NCBI RefSeq assembly: GCF_008728515.1
Contig: NC_044977.1
Span: forward strand, 186,609,987 to 186,673,986
From: Papio anubis
Lineage: Eukaryota > Chordata > Mammalia > Primates > Cercopithecidae
Length of the DNA: 64,000 nucleotides
Direction: 5' to 3'
Shown: piece after piece, positions 12,430 to 23,461 of the stretch
Layout: each line of letters starts with the position of its first letter
Numbering within the stretch: position 1 is the first letter of the stretch
Program-made: the position numbers and the translations under genes
Notes under the pieces: generated by a model
Seen by the model: the letters and a program-made list of their open reading frames with translations, nothing else
Database searches by the model: none
What the model was told of the DNA's origin: nothing

Positions 12430-13562
12430 AACCCAGTCGCCTTTCTATTTCTTTACATTTTTGATCAGTCTATCTTTGCTCATTTTCCATGTGGCTCTTA
12501 CCTGCCCCTCTCCATCTTAAGTATCATCCTAGCCCAAGGCACATCATCCCATTCTTGAACTTTTCTTTTTTTTTTTTTTTTTCGTTTGAGACAGAGTTTT
12601 GCTCTTTTTGCCCAGGCTGAAGTGCAGTGGCGCGATCTTGGCTCACTGCAACCCCCGCCTCCCCGGTTCAAGCAATTCTCCTGCCTCAGCCTCCTGAGTA
12701 GCTGGGATTACACGTGCATGCCACCACCCAGGCTAATTTTGTATTTTTAGTAAAGATGGGGTTTCACCATGTTGGTCAGGCTGGTCTCAAACTCCTGACC
12801 TCAGGTGATCCACCCGCCTCGGCCTCCCAAAGTGCTGGAATTACAGGCTGAGCCACCCGGCCCAGCACATTCTTAAATTTTTCTGCAGTTGCTTCATAAT
12901 TAGCTGTTTCTCCTTTACTTTTACTCTCTACAGTCCATTCTTCACACAGCAACCAGTGTTACCTATTTCAAATGGTAAATTAAATCAGGTATCTCCTCTG
13001 TGGAAGACCCTGGAATATGTCCCATTATTCTTAGAATTAAATTCAAGTTCCTTACAGCAGCCTATATGCTCTTATATGTTCAAGTTCCTACCTATTGTTT
13101 CACTTCTTCATATTCCACTGTCTTTCTTGCCCCTGGTAATGAAGTTTTCTGAGATTCTTCAGGAACTTCACACGTACTGTTCCCTTTCTCACCTAAGTTC
13201 TTCCGTCACACACTCTCCTCTCAACTTTGCCCCTCACGTCTTCATTCTGTTGCACTCAGCTCAAAAATCGATTTCTCAGGGAACATCCCATCTCCCGCCC
13301 TAATCACTGACCTCTCGGGCTAAGTAAGATCCCTGTTAATATATCCACTTTATACCCTGTACGTCTTTTTCATGGTAATCACTCCAATAGCAATTGTTGT
13401 TAATTGTGTAATTATTTATTTAACTACCTAATTAATGTCTGTGACCTTCTCTAGAATGAAAGTTCCGTGAGAACAGGCAGATTTATTTACCTGTGTATCT
13501 TTAATGTGTAGCAAAGCCTTTGCACTTACTAGGTGCTCAGTAAATACTCAGCGAATGAATGA
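12430..13562 (+). mobile_element. LINE-2 fragment, sense, interrupted by an Alu
   Basis: A comparatively long L2 stretch. Motifs in order are 'ctctacagtccattcttcac', 'tcttagaattaaattcaagt', 'tgtgaccttctctagaatg' and, at the 3' end, 'actaggtgctcagtaaatac' before a GAAT repeat. An AluS-like element splits it at 12566-12868. A weaker L2-like piece follows at about 13740-13990. Confidence 0.65.
12566..12868 (-). mobile_element. Alu SINE, antisense
   Basis: Full-length reverse-complement Alu with a T tail. The target-site duplication is clear: ATTCTTGAACTTTTC (12551-12565) and ATTCTTAAATTTTTC (12869-12883). The left-monomer end is slightly shortened ('ctgagccacccggccc'). Confidence 0.93.
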
Positions 13563-14104
13563 AAGGATATAATAAATAGGTAACACTTAATTCTTTAAAT
13601 CAGCTATGAGATTATTTTGGATGCGATAATAAGGTATTTATGTCAGAGAGTTCTGAAGAAGCATAGATTTTTCTCTCTATGTAGTTACTGATCTCTGTTT
13701 TTACTGTGAGTGCAAACAATACTCATGCCACCCCATTAGAAATAAGTATCCACCAGACTGTGCTGGATGAGCAGGACTAAAGCTCTCTCTTTGAGCTCAC
13801 AGTCTAGCAGCGAATTAGCCTCAGGTAACAGTTATGCAAGGTACAAAGTGGTTAGTATCATAAGAGAGGTTCAGAGAAACAGCTATGGGGGTTTCAAAGT
13901 GAGAGAAATTGTTTCAAACTGAGAGCAGCAATCTGTATCCAGAGGTGTCATGTCCAGTTTCGGCATTGAAAAATTTGTGTGATTTGACTACTTGGAGATG
14001 GGTGAGAAATGGCAATGAAGAATGGGGCTATGACTAAATAATTGCCTCTGCCCAGTTGTTACAAGTAAGGCCAAGTCTTTAAACAAGAGGCAGGAACTGA
14101 ACCT

Positions 14105-15345
14105 TTTAAAAGTTATTTTTCTTTTTATTTACTCTTATTTGCGTATAGTCAAATTGAAGTTTTTGGTGTAAGAAGTCTATGAATTTTGACAAATACATAC
14201 AACCATGTAACAACCATCACAATTGAGGTACAGAAAGTCCCATTATCCCCCCAAATTTCTCTCATGCTGCCACTGTGCAACCCACCCACCCCCAGTCACT
14301 AGCAACCACTGATCATTTTCTGCTCCTATAATTCTGCCTTTTCCAGAATATCAGATGGATAGAATTGTACTGGTCTGACTTCTTTCACTTAGCATAACAC
14401 ATTTGAGGTACATCCATATTGTTGTACGTATGAGAAGTCCATTCCTTGTTACTGAGTAACATTCTATTGTATGGACATACCACAGTTATTTATTCATTCA
14501 TTAGTTGTAGGATATTTGATTGCTTCAAGTTTTTTGGCTATTATGATGAAGGCTGCTATAAACATCTATACACAGGCTTTGTCAACACAAGTTTTTGTTA
14601 CCTAGGACCGATATTGCTAGGTCATATGGTAAGTATCTGTTTAACCTAATAAGAGGCTGCCAAACTGTTTTCTAAAGTAGCTATACTCAATTCTGTATTC
14701 CCATCCTCAATGAATGACAGTCCAGCTGCCGCACATTACATGAACACTCGCTATTTTCTTTTTTTTGAAATGGAGTCTCGCTCTGTGGCCCAGGCTGGAA
14801 TGCAGTGGCATGATCTCGGCTCACTGCAACCTCCACCTCCTGGGTTCACGCCATTCTCCTGCCTCAGCCTCCCAAGTAGCTGGGACTACAGGCACCCGCC
14901 ACCACGTCCAGATAATTTTTTGTATTTTTAGTAGAGATGGGGTTTCACCATGTTAGCCAGGATGGTCTCGATCCTCTGACCTCGTGATCCACCCGCCTCG
15001 GCCTCCCAAAGTGCTGGGATTACAGGCTTGAGCCACCGCGCCCGGACTTTCCATTTGTTAAACTGCTAACCATTCTAATAGTTTTGCAGTAGTATCTTGT
15101 GTGATTTTTAATTTACATTTATATAATGACTAATGATTTGGGCCATTTTGTCATATGTATATCTCCTTTGGTGAAGTGTCTGTTAAAATATTTTGGCCCT
15201 TTTTAATTAAGTTGCTGACATTTTTCTTTGACTTTTAAGAGTTCTCTATATATTCAAAAAATGAGTTCTGTATTGAATAGCTGATTTGTGGCTTGTCTTT
15301 GCTAACCTTTAATTTTCTTGTTATTTTAAAAATCTTGCTCCCAGG
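14105..15345 (-). mobile_element. Old L1 (L1M-type), antisense, interrupted by AluY
   Basis: Reverse-complement L1: 'cagtcactagcaaccactga', 'tctttcacttagcataacac', 'ttctattgtatggacatacc', 'ttttggctattatgatgaag'. It resumes after the Alu with 'tttggccctttttaatta' and 'gagttctctatatattc'. Boundaries are approximate. Confidence 0.7.
14757..15047 (-). mobile_element. AluY-like SINE, antisense
   Basis: Little-diverged reverse-complement Alu with 'ccattctcctgcctcagcct', 'gacctcgtgatccacccgcc' and 'gagccaccgcgcccgg'. These are features of the younger AluY group. It sits inside an old L1. Confidence 0.92.
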
Positions 15346-16046
15346 TCCATCACTGGATCTCCTATAGTCTCTTAGGTCTACTCAATATGTTTATAGAACT
15401 TCTAGGTTTTTTCAGACACAGTGGCAGTCTATGAAGATGAAAATGACCATTGCCTTGTTAACAAGGAACCTTTGAGTAGCTGGAAAGAGAATCCAGTATC
15501 CAAATATTTATAACCTATGAAATAATGTCCTGAGTGTCATAGGGATGTATAGATAGTGTGCTATACTACAGAGGGTTGTCACTCATTGAGGTTTCTGGTT
15601 ATTAAAATACTTTGAGGCCCCGAAGAGAGTAACAATAAAGACTGTGGATGATTACATCCTACAAACCGTAACAAAGTGGCTTCCGTCTCTACAGCCACAT
15701 GTATTATCTTTGATGGCGATGGTCATTAGGGGATGAAGGAGGAGCTGTGCCAGGCAGTGTAGTCTTTCTCAACTTGATAAGTCACAGTGCCCCGCTCTAA
15801 GAATTGTAAAGCAGAAGGACCACATCAGAAGCCATTCGTCTCACTGCGTCTCCCCACCCCCTCAGCCAGTTTGCTGTAATTGTCTCATTTGACTTCATTT
15901 AATAACAAATCGGTAAAGAAATTCCATTCTTGACACATGTGGAGTTGCACATGTGTGTGACCCATCAGATGGCTTCAGGGCACAAGTATAATGCCCCGCC
16001 TATCTTTTATTTCTGCTCATACTTATCATTAATATATGTCACTGTA

Positions 16047-16370
16047 GGCTGGGCATGGTGGCTCACACCTGTAATCCTAACACTTTGGGATGCCGAGGCA
16101 GGTGGATTGCCTGAGCTCAGGAGTTTGAGACCAGGGCAACAGGGTGAAACCCCGTCTCTACTAAAATACAAAAAATTCGCCCCGTCTCTACTAAAATACA
16201 AAAATTCACACTACACAGGTAGTGTGTGCCTGTAGTCCCAGCTACTTGGGAGGGTGAGGTAGGAGAATTGCTTGAACCCGGGAGGCTGAGGTCGCCGTGG
16301 GCCACGTTTGCACCACTACACTGTAGCCTGGGTGATAGAGCGAGACTCCATCTCAAAAAAAAAAAAAAGT
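16047..16370 (+). mobile_element. Alu SINE with an internal 30-bp tandem duplication
   Basis: Sense Alu with a target duplication GTCACTGTA (16038-16046) and GTCACTTTA (16371-16379). The segment at 16150-16179 is repeated immediately at 16180-16208. A piece between the two monomers is also altered. Confidence 0.92.
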
Positions 16371-16399
16371 GTCACTTTATTCATTAAGTACCATTAGTG

Positions 16400-17205
16400 A
16401 CTCTCAGTTGCTACAAGGATAAAGTTTGTTCTTACCCTGATTGACCCTAGTCTCATTGACCCTTTACCATTCTCATGCTTTGCAAAATCATCCCACACCC
16501 TGTGATCCAACCGCAGCTGACTGATGTACTAACTCATCACAGCTCGCATCAGCCTGGACTCCTCTCCTTGGATCTGTCAGCGCACCTTCTGTGCATTTTT
16601 TCCAGACTTAAATCAGATGCCGTCTCTTCTGTGAGGGCGCTGATGAGCACCACCCATCTTGAAGTCCGAATTAAAAGTGACTTCTGGGCCGGGCGCGGTG
16701 GCTCATGCCTGTAATCCCAGCACTTTGGGAGGCCGAGACGGGCGGATCACGAGGTCAGGAGATCGAGACCATCCTGGCTAACACGGTGAAACCCCGTCTC
16801 TACTAAAAATACAAAAAATTAGCCGGGCATGGTAGCGGGCACCTGTAGTCCCAGCTACTCGGGCGGCTGAGCCAGGAGAATGGCGTGAACCCGGGAGGCG
16901 GAGGTTACAGTGAGCTGAGATCCGGCCACTGCACTCCAGCCTGGGCGACAGAGCGAGACTCCGCCTCAAAAAAAAAAAAAAAGTGCCTTCTGCCCTCCTA
17001 TGACACGTTGCATCTTTGTTTTTCCCTTTTAGCATTTGCTTCATTTTGCTTGGTGTTGTGGTTGTTTGCCTGACTCTCCACCCAATCTTGACACTGAGAT
17101 CTTTGAGAGCACAGTGTATATCTTCCTTGTACCTTTATGCCTCATTGGAGCCTAACATAAACTGTTGCATGTGGTAAGTTTTCACTGAGGGTTTATTGAT
17201 TGAAG
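16400..17205 (+). mobile_element. LINE-2 fragment, sense, interrupted by AluY
   Basis: L2-like sequence runs from about 16400 ('ttgttcttaccctgattgac') to the AluY, and continues after it with 'gccctcctatgacacgttg' and 'tctttgagagcacagtgt'. The match is old and approximate. Confidence 0.5.
16687..16982 (+). mobile_element. AluY of Old World monkey type
   Basis: Nearly intact Alu starting GGCCGGGCGCGGTGG, flanked by AAAAGTGACTTCTG (16673-16686) and AAAAGTGCCTTCTG (16979-16992). The right monomer reads 'gagatccggccactgcac', where human AluY has 'gatcgcgccactg'. I know this difference from AluYR elements of cercopithecids. It is the least diverged Alu in the window. Confidence 0.93.
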
Positions 17206-18045
17206 GACATGCCATAACCCACAGTTCACCTTGCTTTGTGACCCAGACAGAAGAGGTGTCTCCGTGGCGGCTGATAGTTGTAACTGGAGGTGACAGAGGG
17301 CTCTGATGTGTTCTAAGCAAAGGCAGCCCTGTTTCCCTATTGGCCGTGATTATGCCCTCCTGGGTAGAATAGGAAAAGGGTGATTCGATTTTGAGTAATA
17401 AGCAACCTGACGCTAATTGTCTACCTTAAATATCTTCCATTGTTCTGCTTCAGGTGATTTTCTACCAGCATGAAATGTTCTCCTTCCCAGACAGCTGATG
17501 GAGGAGCTGAGTCATGCCTGACTATACTTAATAAGACAGAGGCAGCTAATGCCCCAGGGAGCTGCCTTCGAGGACAGCCTGACATTTCTGACTCCTCTGC
17601 TTTTTAAAAGTGGGTGTTGTGAGGGAAAGTTAAGCATGAAGGTAGCTTCGGAGTCTCCACTGGAAACAGGACTATATAATGACACTCCCTAATTTAGACA
17701 GATGTGATCTGCCCCGCTGCCTTCTGGCTGCGATATGTGCCTTCCGATGCTGGGAGGTGCTGATCAATGATGTCATGTTCTCCTTGAAAGAGTCTCACTT
17801 GCTTACTCACTTTGCTCCACTTTCTATTAATGAGTGCCCACCCACTTCCATTCTTTTCTCTGAAAAACTGGCTTGATTTATATTTTTCAGAGTCAGGCTA
17901 GAAAATACTCTTGATGTTAACGCTGATTATAAACCCATCATATTATAGAGATGGACAGGGTTACAGATCATCTAGTTTTATCTTCTTATACATGATAAAA
18001 CTGCATCCCAAAGAAGGAAAGTTACTTGGTCAAAGTCAGCGTTCA
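17206..18045. other. Non-repetitive intronic stretch with AP-1/CRE-like motifs
   Basis: No repeat is recognised. The part at about 17440-17880 is less AT-rich and carries a consensus AP-1 site TGAGTCA (17508-17514) and a CRE-like ATGATGTCAT (17767-17776). Regulatory function is only a possibility; such motifs occur by chance. Confidence 0.3.
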
Positions 18046-18049
18046 ATTT

Positions 18050-18260
18050 TAGACTCTAGAGTGATAGATCTGCGTTAGAATCCCTGTCTCCTACTTACTG
18101 GCTGTGTAATTGTGTGGGTATTTTTTAACTTATCTATGCTTCATGCTCCTCATTTGTTAAATGAGGGCAATAATAAGGCTATCTGAAAGAGTCATTATGA
18201 AGAGTGAAAATGATAATAAATGTAAAGCACTTAATACCTGGGGTATAGAAAACATTCACT
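18050..18260 (+). mobile_element. MIR SINE relic
   Basis: The order 'gatctgcgttagaatccctg', 'ctacttactggctgtgtaat', 'aatgagggcaataataagg', 'aaatgtaaagcacttaatac' is the MIR consensus in sense orientation. Confidence 0.75.
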
Positions 18261-18935
18261 ATTAAGTGAATGGTAGTGGTGGTTCCTATGGTGGTAGCAG
18301 TTACAATGGTGGTCACACTGGCAGAATTAGGACAAGAAATCAGGTCTTCTGACCCTATGTCTTTGTTCTCTGTAGGGTATACTACAAGAAGTATCTCAGG
18401 AACTATATTTAGCTATGAGGAAGTTTAAAGTGATCTGTCCGAAGATGAATTCCTATATTCAAAGAAAGGATCAGTAGCGAGTTTGGTATAGCACAGAAGG
18501 AAAAGAAAACAGGATTTGAGATGTTTGTCAACATGAAGAATCAAATTGGGTGGAGCATTTAAGGGAAGAAATTATATATAAAATCTCCAAAATAAAAACC
18601 AAGGGGCTGAGTAAGACCTGAGAACCTGAGGTCAGTGGACAGAGGACTGACCCTAGAATCAGAAAACCTGCTGCCCAATAGCTCTGTGAGCTTCCAAACT
18701 CACTCTCTGGACCTGTCTTTCAAACCCCCGAATGGGGCAATAGCTTCTACATCTGGGATCAAAGGACATAATGTGTCTAAAACTTCCATCTAAACTATAC
18801 ATTACTGTGGATTATGTCAACAATGTTGGATTTGTAGTCTTTGGTGGGATGTGGTGGAAGAAAGAAGGCAATGATTTCTAAGTGATGTATTGGAAACATT
18901 TTCCTTCCTCAAAACATACGGAAATAAAAAGGTCT

Positions 18936-19289
18936 CTTTCTTCCTTTCCTCCTTTCCTCCCTTCCTCACCTCTTCCTTCCCTCCTTCCCTCCTTCCCTCC
19001 TTCCCTCCTACCTTCCGTTCCTTCCTTCCTTCCTTCCTCTCTCTCTCTCTTCCTTCTCTCTCTTTCTTTTCTTTCCTTCCTTCTCTCTCTTTCCTTCCTT
19101 CCTTCTTTTTCTTTCTTTCTTTCCTTCCTTCCTTCCTTCCTTCCTTTCTTTCTTTCTTTTCTTTCCTTCCTTCCTTCTTTCCTTCCTTCCTTCTTTTCTT
19201 CTTTCTTTCCTTCCTCTCACTTCCTTTCTTCCTTTCTGTTCTGCATCTTTCGATCTCTTTCTCTCTGCATCTCTCTTTCTCTGCTCTCT
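18936..19289 (+). repeat. Pyrimidine-only (CCTT/CTTT)n microsatellite
   Basis: About 330 bases are almost entirely C and T on the + strand, as TTCC, TTTC and CTCT blocks with only a few purines. Long open frames here on both strands are artefacts of composition. It abuts a 3'-truncated antisense Alu and may have grown from that Alu's tail. Polypurine-polypyrimidine tracts of this length can form triplex DNA. Confidence 0.95.
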
Positions 19290-19290
19290 T

Positions 19291-19491
19291 TCAAGTAATT
19301 CTCCTCCCTTAGCCTCCCAAGTAGCTGACACTACAGGCATGCACCACCACGCCCAGATAATTTTTGGATTTTTAGTAGAGACATGGTTTCACCATGTTGG
19401 CCAGGTTGGTCTTGATCTCTTGACCTCGTGATCCACCCGCCTTGGCCTCCCAAAGTGCTGGGATTACAGGCGTGAGCCACCACACCCGGCC
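19291..19491 (-). mobile_element. Alu SINE, antisense, 3' part missing
   Basis: Reverse-complement Alu beginning inside the right monomer ('tcaagtaattctcctccctt') and running to 'ccaccacacccggcc'. The normal tail and about 80 bases are replaced by the pyrimidine tract. 'ctgcatctttc' (19241-19251) resembles 'ctacatctttc' (19491-19501), a possible target duplication. Confidence 0.88.
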
Positions 19492-19639
19492 TACATCTTT
19501 CTAAGCAGCCATCTTCATTATTCATTTTTCCACCAGGCAGGGAATCACATGCAGCACTGGGAGTCCAAAAGTCCTCAGGGATGAGTGTCTTGGACTTGAC
19601 AGTGTTGTCCTGGAATATATACCTGGACACGCATGCACA

Positions 19640-19675
19640 CATGCGTGCACACACACACACACCGTGTGTGTATGT
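19640..19675. repeat. (CA)n / (TG)n alternating tract
   Basis: A short run of CA repeats is followed directly by GTGTGTGTATGTG, so the two halves are imperfect inverted repeats. This alternating purine-pyrimidine sequence is a simple repeat with no gene. Confidence 0.85.
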
Positions 19676-19679
19676 GTAG

Positions 19680-21310
19680 TTGTAGTTGTACCATGCAGTT
19701 CCTAAAAGCCCTCTTCAAATGACTGCAAGTTATTTTCCTGATCTTTCATCTATTTTTCTAAATTTGATTTTTCTAGAATGTTTGTTTTTGTCACATATGA
19801 AAAGAACATTCTCTTGTTTTGCTTCCTTTGTTCTAGATTTCAGAGAACTTGATTTGTAGTTTTCTCTTTGCCAATAAATATATGAGGCAAATGTTCTCAA
19901 CCTTAGCATTATAGTAAGTCAATAAGCTCAACATAAAAGTAGGTATAAAAATTTAACCCCTGACATACCAGGAGACTAGAGAAATAAAGATTGATGTAAG
20001 TCCAGTATACACTCTATTTTTGCAGTTGGTTTTATATGCAGAAGTAATGCTCGTGATACAGTTATCAGAGAGACTTTTATCCTGACTCTGCCACTAACCC
20101 AGTCTTTTACATGAGGCATTCCCTAGCCCCTCCGGTGTCAGAGCCTGATGTGTATAATGTGTCATGGGGCTGGATGATTTCTGAGTCCGCCTCCCAGCTC
20201 TAACATGCAGTGGTTTTCTAAAATACACGGTGGGTTATAGGGGACTTCAGTGTTCAGAAACTTAGACTAGGATTTTATCTTAGCATTTTCTCTTCCCAAG
20301 ACCCTGGTTCTTTTCTTGGGAAAATACTGTTCTCTAGGTCAGTGACCACTAAAAATCTAGCCACTCAGCACCCGCACCTCCTGAATTCTTCCTGTCACCC
20401 CATCATATTCAGTGCCAGACATTTCTCCAAACCCCATTTCTCATGCTCTTAGCTTTTGTTGCTTGCTTCACCCAATTTTCTCTCAGAATCTTTTGTTTTC
20501 TGCTTGTCACTACCAGCCTTCAAGAAAAAATCTACATGCTTGACACATTATTAAGATAGAATGACACTGTACTGGCATTTCGCAGGTGATGCCTCTGTTA
20601 AACACAGTGGCAGGATTGTCGCCTGCGTCTCTTCCTCTGGCAGGTGATGAAGATCATAAGCGTTCTTTTACTCCAGGCAGTTTGTGAGAATTGCTGGGGA
20701 GGTTGCTGACAAGGTTCACTAGATGCACTTTCCTTTGACTTTGTAATTTTGCGTGGAATATTGGTTGCAAATCTTGAGGCGGGGATGTTAGAAAGCTCCT
20801 AATTGAAAGTTGAAGGCCCCGATGTACTTTTATTGAATGAGTCTCCGTGACCCCCCAACTGGGAAGTGTAAGACATGGTATTGAAAGGTACAGAGACCCA
20901 TTACATACATGTGGGCTTTAAATTCCAATCATGCTGTTGAGTGGAAAGGTGTTCACTGATGTATCTTTGCTAATCAAGAAGAGAGCTCATGCTCAGACTG
21001 CTTTCTACATTTTATAACTCAAATCCCAGCTTTGAGTTTCTTGCCCTTGGCGCTAGTAAAAGGCAATAAAAACTCAAAATCAAACACACATAATAATTCA
21101 TTTCTCTGCTGATTCTCTTTCCAGATCTCAATTTTCTCATCTGTAATAATCCACATCATGGTAGCTAAAACGTATTAAGTTCTTACTGTGTCAGAGTCCA
21201 TGTGGCATTTTCATGTATCATCTTATTTACCCCTAACAACAGCTCTATGGGCTTGGCACAGATTAACTTCATATTTTGTGACATGTATTGTTACCTATAT
21301 GGGAACTGAA
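19680..21310. other. Intronic sequence without a recognised element
   Basis: I see no repeat family, exon or RNA gene in this stretch. Reading frames are short and unremarkable. Confidence 0.5.
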
Positions 21311-21318
21311 GACAGAAT

Positions 21319-21451
21319 TCTTCTTCCTTTTCCTCTTCTTCTTCTTCTTCTTCTTCTTCTCCTTCTCCTTCTCCTTCTCCTTCTTCTTCTTCTTCATCAC
21401 CATCTCCTTCTCCTCCTTTTTTTTTATTTTTTATTTTTGTGTGTGTGTGTG
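21319..21451 (+). repeat. (TTC)n/(CTTCTC)n microsatellite, T-run and (TG)n
   Basis: TTC and CTTCTC units run to about 21415, followed by a T-rich stretch and (GT)n up to the Alu at 21452. All of it lies between the target duplication and the Alu body, so it occupies the place of that Alu's tail. Confidence 0.93.
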
Positions 21452-21734
21452 TGAGACAGAGTCTTGCTCTGTCGCCCAGGCTGGAGCACAGTGGCACAAT
21501 CTTGGCTCACTGCAACCTCCATCTCCCGGGTTCAAGCCATTCTCCTGCCTCATTCTCCCAAGTAGCTGGGACTACAGGCACCGACCACCATGCCCGGCTA
21601 ATTTTTTGTATTTTCGTAGAGATGGGGTTTCACCGTGTTGCCCAGGCCAGTCGCAAACTGCTAAGCTCAGGCAATCTGCCCGCCTTGGCCTCCCAAAGTG
21701 CTGAGATTACAGGCGTGAGCCACCGCGCCCGGCC
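21452..21734 (-). mobile_element. Alu SINE, antisense, with expanded tail
   Basis: Full reverse-complement Alu from 'gagacagagtcttgctctgt' to 'gagccaccgcgcccggcc'. AGAATTCTTCTTCC (21314-21327) and AGGATTCTTCTTTT (21735-21748) are the target duplication, placed outside the microsatellite. Confidence 0.93.
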
Positions 21735-22349
21735 AGGATTCTTCTTTTCAGGTGCCACACTTATAGGCAGTGATGCCACTTAGCTTGCTTTCAGCCTCTA
21801 GGACAAACCCACATATCAGCTTTTTCACTTGTAAAATGAGAAGGGTGAAAATAGTAATTTTATGATGACCACGTAGAACACATGCAAAGTTGTATTTTAT
21901 GGCTCAGTATTAACATTGTCTGTTCCAGTCTTCCTGCATTTGATTCTTAGCCTGTTTCATCCTCTGTTTTGAAGGGGAGTGTACTGTTGTACTATTTACA
22001 TTCAAGGGGCCAAATGGGAATGTCTGTGCAGATGTTTATTTGGCATATATATTTTACTGGGACAATGTGGTAGAACACAAAATGTGGATTGGAAAGGAAT
22101 GATTTTATACTTGCCACAAGTAAACTCTTGTGTTACTCATCAAGTTATCTTTCTGGGCATAGTTTGTAAAATCCTCTTATTTGCAGAATGAAAAGAATTT
22201 TTAAAAATGTTTTAAAATCTCCCTTGTAGTCCAACAATCTCAAACACTTCGTCACAGGTGAATCTCCAGAGGTTAAACATCAACAACATTTGTTGAGCAC
22301 AATTCAGTTTGAAATGGGCTATACTCAGTTTGGAAGTGAAAAAGAGAGA

Positions 22350-22540
22350 AATATAATCATAACAATAGCAAAGATCACGTGACCGGCTCTCTGCTAAACA
22401 CTTTACCAGTGTTGACTCATTTAATCTTCAAACCAGTTTTCATTTACATATGGGAATATTTAATTTATTTGCTCATAGTCACATGGCTGGGAAGTGGCAG
22501 AATGAGGTTTAGAACTGGGTTGTTGGACACTTACCATTGC
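22350..22540 (+). mobile_element. MIR SINE relic
   Basis: 'ctaaacactttaccagtgtt', 'gactcatttaatcttcaaac', 'agtcacatggctgggaagtg' and 'ttagaactgggttg' follow the MIR consensus. The 162-codon open frame starting at 22379 begins inside this relic. Confidence 0.7.
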
Positions 22541-23199
22541 ATACTCCCTAGGGAAAGTGGTTGTTTTGGGACATTAGAGTCCTGGGTTGGCCCCTCCCCA
22601 CCACTATCATATATTGTTTACCCATCTCTCAAACATGTCTTTTTCTCTACTGCATTCACTTCATGTATGGAATGGGGGTATTTTCAGCTATCTTACTGGA
22701 ATTCGGGGCCGCAACTAGACCTGAGGCCCGTATTTTCTGGGACTGTAATGATAACGTGTGAAATAATTTGTATTTCATGTGCTGTCAGTCTTGAATGGAA
22801 ATTTCAACACGGAGACTATATTTTTTCTAGATTTTGTTCAGAGCCCCTAGCACTCACAGGATCCTGAATAAGTATTATCTAATAATATGAATAAAGAGAG
22901 CAAAGGCTGTTTGATTATTAAATTAAAATAATCATTGGATTTTTACATCTTAATCATGGATTAGAAAAGATTGCTTGGAGGGAAAAACAAAACAAAACCC
23001 AAAAACTAGCTAATGACTGCTTGGTGTTTCCCCAGTGTACTGTGTCACACTTGACACAAACCTGTTTATTTATTGTCACAACAGCCCTGCAAAGAAAATC
23101 ATTCCCTTCAGCAGCATGAGATTGCTCATTACAGTAATTTTTTTTAAAGAAAATCATGAACCACGGTACAGAAGAAGCATACTCAGAATTCATTCTTTT

Positions 23200-23450
23200 T
23201 GTTTGTTTGTTTTGAGATGGAATCTCGCTCTGTCTCCCAGGCTGGACTGCAGTGGTGTGATCTCGGCTCACTGAAACCTCTGCCTCCAGGGTTCAAGTGA
23301 TTCTCCTACCTCAGCTTCCCAAGTAACTGGAATTACAGGCATGCACCACCACACCTAGCTAATTTTTGTATTTTTAGTAGAGACGGGGTTTCGTCATGTT
23401 GGCCAGACTGGTCTCGAACTCGACCTTGGATGATCTGCCCTGCCTCGGCC
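23200..23450 (-). mobile_element. Alu SINE, antisense, 5'-truncated
   Basis: Reverse-complement Alu after a (GTTT)n tail, ending at 'gatctgccctgcctcggcc', so the first 40 or so bases are missing. CAGAATTCATT occurs at 23184-23194 and again at 23451-23461, an exact 11-bp target duplication. The truncation therefore happened at insertion. Confidence 0.92.
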
Positions 23451-23461
23451 CAGAATTCATT

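Noticed and set aside
14710..17044. Several frames with the 'LSPRLECSG' type peptide
   Set aside because: This is the usual translation of Alu sequence and not a protein gene. The same applies near 32450, 45125, 51112 and 58959.
18936..19289. Regular short repeats as a possible CRISPR array
   Set aside because: This is a vertebrate microsatellite without unique spacers. No CRISPR array is expected or seen.
18882..19340. Long overlapping frames on both strands (110-140 codons)
   Set aside because: They are translations of the pyrimidine microsatellite (Ser/Phe/Leu/Pro-rich, or Arg/Lys/Glu-rich on the other strand).
21188..21783. Frames with poly-Leu or poly-Phe and Alu-like peptide
   Set aside because: They come from the TTC microsatellite and the antisense Alu.
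22379..22867. 162-codon open frame on the + strand
   Set aside because: It starts inside a MIR relic, has no recognisable domain, no splice context and no database-like motif. Frames of this length occur by chance in 64 kb.
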